Source: Pavlovales sp. CCMP2436 (lineage: Eukaryota > Haptophyta > Pavlovophyceae > Pavlovales). From it: 12,237 nt of DNA. The stretch lies in assembly GCA_026770615.1 (NCBI GenBank), contig MU631466.1:241701-253937 (forward strand), given 5' to 3'. The position numbers were made by a program, and so were the translations under genes. Each line of letters starts with the position of its first letter. Within the stretch, counting starts at the first letter, position 1. The notes under the pieces are model-generated. The model saw only the letters and a list, made by a program, of their open reading frames with translations, did no database searches and was not told the DNA's origin. Of the stretch, positions 1-9,100 are shown one piece after another.

Positions 1-96
1 ATTTCTATTATCATATCAAACGGTTATTTCTATTATCATATCAAACGGTTATTTCTATTATCATATCAAACGGTTATTTCTATTATCATATCAAAT
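1..96. repeat. 25-bp tandem repeat, about 3.8 copies
   Basis: Unit ATTTCTATTATCATATCAAA plus CGGTT at 1-25, 26-50 and 51-75, identical, then 20 bases of a fourth copy (76-95) that diverges into the flank. AT-rich minisatellite. It starts at the window edge, so the true copy number is unknown. Confidence 0.97.
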
Positions 97-630
97 GTTC
101 CCGGCTCATGATAGTTTCAATGAGATCGATGTAACGACAAGACCAATTTCACCACCTCTTCCATCCCTGCTACAAGGACTAATGTCTGATGTCAACCAAG
201 TCTATGAGTGAACACCACATGTTGAACCATGCTGAGCCGCTGATATATACAACGCGACAGGACCACTGCTAGTTAGTTAGTTAGTATGCCCCTTCAGCAC
301 ATACGCAAACGCCCTAGGCGTTGAGGGAGGTGGCTTTTATGATATCTGCGGTGTGAGGGGGCGCTCATCCCCCCTGGGCAGCAATCAGCCTTGACGAAGA
401 TGGCAAGACTGTGTGTGTGCTCGACTGTGGTCTGGCGTCTACGTTTAAAATCTTATAAACTTTAATTACACTTATTCGCTAATCCTATTAGCCTAGACTC
501 CAGGCATCTCAAACTGCCTTTGTTTAGCAGTTGCCCTGGATTCGGCCCAGTCCGAATTCGAATTAGTGTGCTGCCACGAGTTGTTACACTTTCGTACGTG
601 CACCATAATTGATAAGGATGCCCGCCCCCC
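97..630. other. Intergenic, no gene seen
   Basis: No coding-like reading frame or RNA gene recognised. Contains a short TTAG run (269-284, CTAGTTAGTTAGTTAG) related in motif to the array at 631-757, and a CGCCCTAGGCG palindrome near 310. Confidence 0.6.
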
Positions 631-757
631 CTAGCTAGGTCACCGAACTACATAGGTCCCCTAACTAGGTCCCCTAACTTCTAGGTCACCTAGTTAACTA
701 ACTAACTAACTAAGTTAGTTAGGTCCCCTAACTAGGTTCCCTAACTACTAGGTCACC
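631..757. repeat. CTAGGTC(A/C)CC / CTAA degenerate array with palindrome
   Basis: Repeated CTAGGTCACC (631-, 681-, 748-) and AGGTCCCCTAACTAGGT-like units surround a run of CTAA units. An exact palindrome CTAACTAA-G-TTAGTTAG is centred on 714 (arms 706-713 and 715-722). The run switches from CTAA to TTAG orientation at that centre, so one strand can fold back on itself. Function unknown. Confidence 0.8.
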
Positions 758-897
758 TTTGTCGACAACAAATAAGAATTATCTTGTGTAAGACTACTAA
801 TTCCTGACCGGATTAACTGATCCGGACTCAGCGGCAAAAGCCGCGAGAAAGCGATGAATTAAAAAGCCAACGGCAGTAACTAATGTAATTACGACAG
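758..897. other. Intergenic, no gene seen
   Basis: AT-rich, with a small CCGGATTAACTGATCCGG imperfect hairpin near 807-824. Ends in TAATTACGACAG, which resembles an intron 3' end on the plus strand. Confidence 0.5.
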
Positions 898-987
898 GAT
901 CACGGCGCGTCCGGCTTCTACGTGCAGAACCACCAGATGGAGCCCTACATCTCGCGGCTCGCCGCCTCATGCGCGCCTAGAGAATGA
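898..987 (+). pseudogene. GC-rich coding-like fragment, possible terminal exon or relic
   Basis: Immediately after an acceptor-like ACGACAG, the frame from 898 reads DHGASGFYVQNHQMEPYISR then LAASCAPRE and TGA (985-987). Third codon positions are mostly G/C, in a segment otherwise AT-rich. This looks like an exon of a protein I do not recognise. No upstream exon, start or partner is visible on the plus strand, so a stranded gene fragment is as likely as a last exon. Confidence 0.3.
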
Positions 988-1944
988 TCTGTATATATAA
1001 GTGGCTCAGCAGTGTGCAAGGGACGACATTTCTGCTGAGACTGAATGCTCTGCTGGGGCCCACAGCAGCACGTCATTGGCTGCCCAGCGAGCGAGATAGT
1101 TTAAAACATAAGCGTCAGACGAACTTGTGGCTGGCAACGTCACGAGCGCCGCCTGACGGGCAGTGTTCATAGCTTATTATTTACTCTATTTCTAGATAGA
1201 ACGACATTAATCGTCATTACTAAGATACATATAGTTACTGTACGCATAAAGATAACAAAAGGCAGCATATTATTATCGCAATAATATTGATTTTTGACGA
1301 GGAGTTGTACTTTAAAGTTAGACCCCTCAGACGGATTTACTTATGCAATAGGATGAGTGCGCACTGCTGCCATTGGTCTTTATTTCGTGCCCCGGAGCTG
1401 AGCCTTGGAGAGTATGGCAAGCGGCAAATAAAAAGCCTCGGTCTATCAGAACCTCCTTTAGTACTACTAATTAAATGCCAAATTTAAACAAATAAGGTTC
1501 CTATCCAATAGAAATTTCTCAGGGTGGAACCGATAGGTACGTAGCCAGAAGGCGCTCTGGGCTGCACCGGTCGGGGGTGCGCCAAACACACCTGGGGTTG
1601 TCTAGGCTACCCCATACACCACGCCGAGACCCCCTCCGCTTAGAGCAGGTTCGCGTCAATGCGCTGGCAAGCTACTGGCACGTGCGCTCACATGCCCGAA
1701 ACTTGGCCCCCTAGGCTGAAATTTCTGTATTTTTTTTTGGAGTGATTTAAAGAGATCATAACGGACCAACGGGAGGCCGCATCGTCAATCTGATTGATTC
1801 CTGGATTTTCTCATGTCGTCCTGTCCATGGTGATGTGCGGTGACCCTAGGTCTCCGCCGTGCGGTTCGTCGCGACTACAGCGCGCCGAACCCATTCTATT
1901 GAATAAGTTTGAAAACCTACTGAATAGGCTCAGGGGTCTAGCCG
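988..1944. other. Intergenic, no gene seen
   Basis: Two small reading frames (984-1172, 1287-1487) have stop-poor but unremarkable composition, without domain, codon bias or splice context. Nothing else recognised. A poly-T run sits near 1730. Confidence 0.55.
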
Positions 1945-1975
1945 TAAATGTATGTGTGTGTAAATATCTAGAAAT

Positions 1976-2564
1976 ACGTCCGTCCCCTGACAGGTCTCCA
2001 CCGGACCCAAATGTTGAGAAACACTCGGATTAAGGGACCTTTGCAGAGCACACGGATACCGTTCCCACCGCTAAGGCTGATCAGGCACACGACAGTCAAC
2101 GGCTCTCTGACTGACGCACTGACCGGCCGCTGCTGCCTCTCGCTCGTCTCAAAATGCAGCTCGCCTGCGCACGTGCCGCACCTGTAGCACAAAATGAACA
2201 GACAAATAACCTTCGGTAGCCTGTATCCCACTGTGTGATTCTTGTCCACGAGGGGCAATAATTACACGGTGGGGGCTCATCGTTGTTCCGGTCTACCCTA
2301 CCCTCTCAGTTACGGTCTCCAGCCTTCTAGACGCCTGCGTTCGCAAATACGTGCGTATCACATTCAGAAAAGTCAGACGCCAGCTTGAATCCTTATCAGT
2401 AATATATCTACATACGTGTAATATATATGAGTATATCAACTAGTTACTGTATGTACACACAAAATTCCGATAATGTTTGAGTCTCCGTGTGCCCTGCAAA
2501 GGTCCATTGATCCGAGTGTTTCTCAAAGCCTGGGTCCGGTGAAGACCTGCCAGGGGACGGATGT
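1976..2564. mobile_element. Inverted-repeat element, about 589 bp, non-autonomous
   Basis: Left arm 1976-2055 and right arm 2485-2564 are reverse complements at about 70 of 80 positions by eye, with no gaps. Both arms begin ACGTCC/ACATCC-GTCCCCTG and run inward through TTGAGAAACACTCGGAT to GCACACGG. The 429-bp interior has no transposase-like frame. Similarity beyond the arms is weak (ATATC-AG...AAA on both sides), and no clear target-site duplication is visible. It fits a MITE-like or foldback element, or two inverted copies of a longer repeat. Confidence 0.65.
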
Positions 2565-2680
2565 ACTTTACGCTCGATATCCTGGAAACCCGACTCTGTT
2601 GGTCCAGCCGGTAGGCTCTAATAATTATATACGAAAAAGTAGCTAGAAACCCAAACTGTGTGTGAGTAAGTACCTAGTTA

Positions 2681-2960
2681 ACGTCCGTCCCCGGGAGGAT
2701 CTCACTGGATTTAAGTGTTGATAAACACCCAGATCCAGGGATCTACCCCGAGCACACGGATACCGTCCCCACCGCTGATCAGATCAGCCACCCGACGATC
2801 GACGACTGTCGACTCTCGACTGGCGCGCTGACCGACCTCCACTGCTCTCCCTCGCGTCGTCTGAAAATGCAGCACCGTCCGCGAGCGCGGCCCACCTTCG
2901 CGCATCCCAAAACTTACTTCCTCGCTAGCCTGGCTCGCATAAGTAAAGATTTTTTTGTCG
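2681..2960. repeat. Diverged direct copy of the element's left half
   Basis: Matches about 1976-2240 in the same orientation at roughly 70%: ACGTCCGTCCCC, then GAGCACACGGATACCGT then CCCACCGCT, then CTGACCG, then TGAAAATGCAGC, then GCTAGCCTG. Similarity also extends left of the arm (TGTGTGTG...TA-CTAG, from about 1950 and 2658). No right arm is present. The copy ends within about 50 bp of the receptor gene's stop codon, so it likely overlaps that gene's 3' UTR. Confidence 0.6.
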
Positions 2961-3006
2961 GGGGTGTTGGTCCAGCTGCATAGCACGCCGGCAAGGGGTC
3001 AGTCTA

Positions 3007-3159
3007 TCACTGGGCGGCGAAGAACCAACCCGCCACCGTTTGGCACCCGCTGATCACGGGTGAGACTAACTTGGTGACTATCCTCCCGACCAACACGTTG
3101 CTCGTCAGCTGCTCACCCAGCCACGGCAACAGGATCGACATCGAGATCATGGTGGGCTC
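3007..3159 (-). CDS. Exon 15: C-terminal tail and stop
   Basis: EPTMISMSILLPWLGEQL... to ...GWFFAAQ, 50 residues, then TGA and an adjacent in-frame TAG. The EP start continues the TM5-EEP motif. Polycystins would go on into TM6-TM11 and the pore; nothing like that follows. An internal GTGAGC (after CTG G) could be a donor, but the joins I tried downstream only give short tails with early stops. No AATAAA was seen downstream. Confidence 0.78.
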   Translation of the reverse strand, partial: EPTMISMSILLPWLGEQLTSNVLVGRIVTKLVSPVISGCQTVAGWFFAAQ

Positions 3160-6100
3160 CTGCGGACGGCGAAGGGGCGCAGCAAAGCTCGCGTGAGCAA
3201 GCCCGCCCTCGCAGGTCGCAACGCGGGCGCACGCGGGTCGCGGGTAAGGCTCCGTGCGTACCTCGATTGTGAAGGTATGCGCGCAGGCGATGCACCAACT
3301 GAAGAGCATCAGCTTCGTCGTCTCGTGGCCGAATACAGCAGAGTAGACCACCGCGAGCATTGAGAGTGCGGCGAATAGACCCCACATCAGCAGCCACGCA
3401 ACCACGAGGCGCACGTGCGGCGGCAGCGTGCACGCGCGCTTGACACGCGCCAAGTGCTTGCGCCAGCCCGTCTGGCGCTTGCGTTCGCGTTCGATTGCAT
3501 TCTGTAGTGACGATTAAGGGGGGGGTTTGAGAGGGTTAGCGTCTTGCATTCGTTGGCTAGTAATACTGCTTACGGCAACAGTAAGAGGAAGGATAAAGGC
3601 CACTTATGCGGACGGGCGCGGAGCAAAGGATGCGGCAAGCGGGCGAGTGAAGGAGGCGGCGCAAGCGCAGGCGGTCTTTACTTCACGCGCGCGCGTGTCC
3701 CGTCGGACAAGAGCGCACGGCTTCGAGGTGCGCAGGGCGTGTTCAGAGGATACACTGATACGCGCAAGGGCGGCAGTACTTACGTCGACCATCATATTGT
3801 ACCAGTGCACGAGCTCCTGTAGCGAGACGAGTCCCTCGCCGGAAGGGTCGAGCTCGCGCTGGAGCTTGAGGATGCCGCGCTGGGAGAGGTGGAAGCCTGT
3901 GTATAGGGTTAAGGTTAAGGTTACAGACATGTAGAAACCTTGCCCAAGAACCTGTGTGTATGGGGGAAAGGAGGGAGGGGGGAGGGATTAGGATAGGCAT
4001 ATTACCGAGGTCTGTCATCAGCCCACTCAGCTCCTTTACGGAGACCGAGCCCGAGTGGTCTTTGTCAAACTTGGCGAACTTGGTGCGGAGCAGAGTAACG
4101 GTCGCCTCGTCGAGGTCGTACACTACCGAGTCAAGACTCATCCGCTCGCGCAGAGCTCTAGCCTGGCGAGCGGCTGACGGGTTCTGCAAGTCCGAGCGCC
4201 TGCGAAGCTTGATCCGCTGATGAATGAGAGAGGCGGAAGGGGGGCGGAGGTTCAGAGCACGCGCCGCTAGAGGCTCAGGGGCGGGGACAAGCACACACCG
4301 TCACACGGGCAGTGTGCTACAGGAAGCAGGAAGAGGGCGCGCACCGCTTTGACCGGCGTGAGCACCCTGCTCCACTCCACACTCACGACGTTGAGTCCGT
4401 TGGCTGGCATCGCCTCTGCGACCGGACTGACCTCCTCGCAGCTGATACTGGGATTGCTGTTCGTTCGACGGCGCAACCCCAAATCATACAGCAGCGACGT
4501 GCGCGGGGGACCGATCACTACCTGCGATAAGCGAAACGATGACGAGCGGCTGCGAAGTTGCTCGGTCGGAAGCGTCAAGCTGTGCGGGCTCGAGCTGAGG
4601 TTAGAAGCTAGCTTTGGCGGAAGTTGCGGTAGCGTGGGCTCTGGAGGGCCGGCAGGCGGCGGCTGCGGCGGCTCATTCTGGGGTCCGTCGCTGTTTGGCA
4701 AATAGGATCAAGTTAGGATTCGGAATAATGGGTAAGAAAAGGTTATGATGTGAGTGGTTTGGGTGTGGAAAGGATTGGCAAAGGACACGGGCAAGGGTAA
4801 GAGTTGGGCTCAGGGCGCACCTGCCCGGCTCAGTGGTACCCGCCGCCGCGTTCGCGCGGGTGCTATCCTTGGTGACTCCAGCGCAACGTAGGGAGAGTTT
4901 GGCACAAGTAGAGTTAGGCGTGATAAGGCTGAGGCTTGCATCCGTTGTGACCGGAACTACGATCGCCCCGGAGACGTGCCTGTAGCGGCGGGACCCATTG
5001 ATCGAGACCACAGGCGAGCTTGCAGATCCGACGATGGGGGGCCGAGGTTGCCTCTCGAACGCAGAGGTCCACCTTAAGAGGGGCGGGGGGGAGGGGAGAG
5101 GGAGGGAGGGGTTGGATATAGCTGTGCAAAATTAGGGCTAGCACACGGGTCGGATTGCGAGGGCTTGCGAACACTTACTGGGCACGGTCCTCATCTACGG
5201 GCAGCCTCGAGTCCACCGAGGCGCGCCGTTCGGAGACCTGCGTTAGAGATAGGGATAGATTGGGGTAAGCATACAATGGGGACAGACAGCAAGGGCAGGA
5301 AGCAGAAAGAGGGCTTAGGCTAGTACCTCAGCGGATGCCTTTTGCTCCTTCTCGGTGGCCTGTCTAGAGTGGGACTTCAGGGCGTCGGCCATCACAGAAT
5401 CAGGGCTGGATCGGGAGCGAAATGCATAGGCACCCGATGACGCAGTACTACTCGACGCCGATGAAGCGGTTCTCCACGACGGGGAAGTACGCCGCATCGA
5501 GGAAGTCGGCTTGAATCGAGAGCTATCCGCTGCGGTGGCCTTGGGCGCACACGCATAGGCGGAGGACCGTGCGCGGTTTGCGAGCTGCGCGTCGTCCTCT
5601 GCCTGCTCGCCGCCTACCACACACAGAGAACAGTTGGGGTGCACAGAGTCAGGCCACAGGCACTAGGGAGTAGCGAGGGAAAAACACGTGGCTCTTGTGG
5701 CGCTCACCGAGCAGAGCCGCGGCGAAGCGCTCGGCGATTGGCGAGGCGCGACCAGAGCCCCACGCAAAGACGGCAGAAAAGACCCACAGGGCGGGGAGCA
5801 TGATTACGCCCGTGATAAGGGAGTTGACCACAGTGGCGACCACATTAATCTGCACATATATGCCACCGGCCGGCGGGCTCGGCGGCGGCGCGGCGACGGC
5901 GCCCGAGGCAGGGTCAGCCGAGGGCGGCGAGTAAAGCATGCACTCGATCACGAGGCCGAGCATGCACGTGTTCCAGAACCTCTGCGAGAGAGACAATGCC
6001 AGAGAGGGGGGGGGGGGCAGACAGTGAGAACAAAGTGGGATCACGCTGTTTGAGCAGCAAGGGAAGCGCACCTGCGCCAGCTCTGCGCGAGTGGCCTCTT

Positions 6101-9100
6101 TAGCGTCACCAAACCAGAGCCCGAGCACCGAGTGGTCGGATTTCACACGAGCGTAGATCTCGCGGCTGATTGCGGCGATGCCCTTGTGGATAATCTCTTT
6201 GGCGTTGCGCGCAAAGTCCATCAGAGTGCGCACCTGTGGGGGGCCATGGTTGAATTAGATTGGTGTCAGGCGGCAGGGGTGGCCCATGTAGAAGATCTCT
6301 TGCCTTTTGCTCCTATCGCTCGGGGCGTCCTGAGTGCAGGGTTCGGTTTAGCGGTAGGCCAAGGGCTAGAGCTAGGGCTAAAAGTCAGGGCCCTGCGCAC
6401 CTTCTTGCGCTCCGAGCGTCCGCGCAAATGTCGCTGGATTGCAACGGCGGCACGCGTGACAGCGGCGTCTTCTTCCCCGCGCGCGAGCAGCTGTTTGAAC
6501 GAGTTTTTGATCGGCATCTTGAGCGCTCTCAAGATGCGCTCTGAACGGACGATGGCGGCGGCCTTGACGCTGTCGTCTTCTGCAAGCCGCTCCTTCCGTT
6601 GCTGCTCTTCACGGTGGTCTGGGGGGTGGGGATGGGTACGGTTAAGAGGAAGCAGGGTGTAGGCAGTGGCTAAGGGATCTGCTCTCACCTTTCGCGAAGA
6701 AGAGGAGAAGCGAGAGCGCGCACGCGCCCGCCATCCCAAAGACGAGGCCGTATACGATTGGGTTAGCGGCGATGGTGTTGGCGTCGATCTTAGTCAGAGC
6801 CGCGCGCACTTGCGTCAGCGAGAAGGTGTTCACATTGGTCGCCTTTACCTGGTCCACCAAGTCGGCGGCGCTGGTCGGCACCTGGATCACAATTAGCATT
6901 GCAGGTCTCGATCAGTGTCTAGTTATCATCCCATCCAGCACGTAAGGGGTATAGGTGCAGACACTAGGAGGGGATAGACAGCGGCAGTGGGAGGAGGGAT
7001 AGCTGTTACCTGCACCTCGATGCCTGCGAAGTCAGTCAAATGCGTGCACGCGCAGAAGAGGAGAGATGGGTCCCCGCCCATGGGCGGCGCGACCGTCTCG
7101 CAGCCGTCGGTCAGGTAGGCCTGCGCCGAAGTGTCCCAGTAGTAGCAGGCGGTAGTGAGATTGCAAGAGGGGCCGTAGTAGGGCGAGGTGCAGTTGGTTT
7201 CGGCATCGGCATCGGCGGCGGCGACGACAGCAGCGAGGGGGATGGCGAGCAGAATGGGCACCGCCAATCCGCTGATCACGAGCGCCGTCGAGCCCGAGGC
7301 AGAGGCGAGTGTCACGGAGAGCACGCCCGTCTGCAGCGAGCCGTTAGAAGGCCGGCCGCCCGTCGCCGCCGCGAGGCCGTCAGAGTGCACGTCGCGCGCG
7401 AACGCGTACCTGCGGCAATTACCAGTCAGACATGGGGGGACGGAGGCTGTCAGATGACTGCTCAAGACTGACTGCTATTCTGCTTCATCAGAGCTGGGAA
7501 CAGCCAGTCAGAGATAGTGGACAGCAGAGAGCGCGGAGTGGTAGGGCTAGGGCTAGAACAAATAGGAAGCAGCATACATGAGCACGTCCACCCCTCTATC
7601 CAGCACATGCTGCGCGTTGAGGCCGTCGAATGTGGAGAGCGGCAGCGACACCGAGCCGCCGCCGCCAGGCGTCGCGCGCGTCGAGTTGGCAAGCGAAGCG
7701 GCGGAGGCGCGCGCGGCCGAGACGTTGACTGCCGGGTCGAGCGCCTCGCGGACCTGCTCGCCGGCCAAAGCGCCCGTGACTAAGGCACGTGCAAGGCCAT
7801 CCGCGGTGGCGACGGCGGCAGCAAGGGTGGCGATGCGCTGCTCGGCGCTCGCACGGGTGGAGTTGGCGACGAGAACAGAGCCAAGCGCGTGCACGAGCGC
7901 GTCGGCGGTGCTCTCGTCCGCACCGCCGCCCTCGGCCGACTGCTCGGCGAGCGCAGCTAGCTGCGCGCCGCCATCGGCCTGTGCAGCGCCGTTTAGCTTG
8001 TCAGAATAGGCGAGGACGGTTGCAAGAACGCCGGCCGACTGGCGGCGGCTCGGCTGGGTCGAGATTGCGGAAGCTGAGGCGTCGGCGGAGACGGCCAGCA
8101 TACGGTTGATGATGGGTAGACTTGCGTTCGAGCCGGCGCCTGTCGTGTCGACCTCGCCACTGTCGCACGAGGCAAGCTGGGCACCGTACGCGTCGGCGAG
8201 CGTTTGCAGCCGCTGCTTGGCCGCAGAGCTCGCGCCGGTGAGCACGCCGAGCTCGGCCTTCTCGGGTTAGTAGTTTGAGATAGGAGGTAGTGTCAGGGCG
8301 CCGATAAGCTTGAGCATCAGAGTGACAGTGGGGGTATTTAAGTAGATTGCTAGAATACCTTCTCTAGCAGCGCGACCAGGTCCGCGCATACTAGCGTGGG
8401 CGGCGGTCCGACCGAGAGTGGAATGCGCGCGAGCACCTCGGCGCCGTACGTGTCGAGCACGCGCACGCACGCGGAGCCACCGGCGCCCTCGACAAGCGTC
8501 ACATCGCCCAGCGCGAGCAGCGCCTGCACATCGGCGAGCGTGATAGTGGCATCCCCTGCGACGCGCTCGAACTCGAAGCCATAGCTCAGTGGGAGGTCGC
8601 TCTCCTCGTCCGTCCAACCGTGCGCGCGCAGCTCGAAGGACGTGACCAGCGCAAAACCCGCGGCTGGGCTCACAGAGAGGCCGCCGCCCCATGGCGGGCG
8701 GTTCATCTGCACCATCACCGCGCCAAACGCAGGCTGCTGGCCTCCCGTGACCGTGAGCGCGAACCGGTAGAGCACACCCGCGGTGAGGGCACCCGAACGG
8801 AAGGCGAGGTTGGGCCCGCCGAGGCCAGTGGTAGTGACCGCGTCCGTGTCACCCAGGTTGAGGTCGGCGGGCATGTCCATGCCCGCGACGCGCACGTAGG
8901 CCTTCCACTCGTACACAAACACGACCGATCCGGCCGCCTGCAGCGCGAGCGAGGCCGCGTCGAGGCTCGTCTCCAAGGCAACGCGCTCGCTGTTAGTGCT
9001 CCACGTCGGGCTGAACTGGAGCGCGGCCAGCGCCTGGAAATCAACGGTGGGTACGCTGCCTGCCATCAGCTCAACGTAGAGCGTCGTGGTAGCGGCGTCC

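Noticed and set aside
984..1487. Two small plus-strand frames as genes
   Set aside because: No domain, codon bias, splice context or conservation signal visible.
1540..1680. Possible tRNA or SINE (TAGCCAGAAGGCG and GGTTCGCGTCA resembling A and B boxes)
   Set aside because: The boxes are about 100 bp apart and no cloverleaf or acceptor stem can be drawn; chance resemblance.
2711..2986. An additional terminal exon of the receptor
   Set aside because: The receptor frame closes at tandem TGA-TAG before it, and the segment is homologous to the repeat at 1976-2258.
3502..3783. Extra exon inside the 282-bp intron 13 (ORF reads through the donor)
   Set aside because: Read-through meets TAA at about 3604 and loses the membrane helices; the strong GTAAGT donor and in-phase CACTACAG acceptor explain the region.
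4349..4705. Plus-strand Gly-rich frame
   Set aside because: Antisense to exon 11, whose phases and neighbours fit the receptor.
6001..6025. Poly-G run on the plus strand
   Set aside because: It is the polypyrimidine tract before the exon 7 acceptor on the minus strand, not a separate element.
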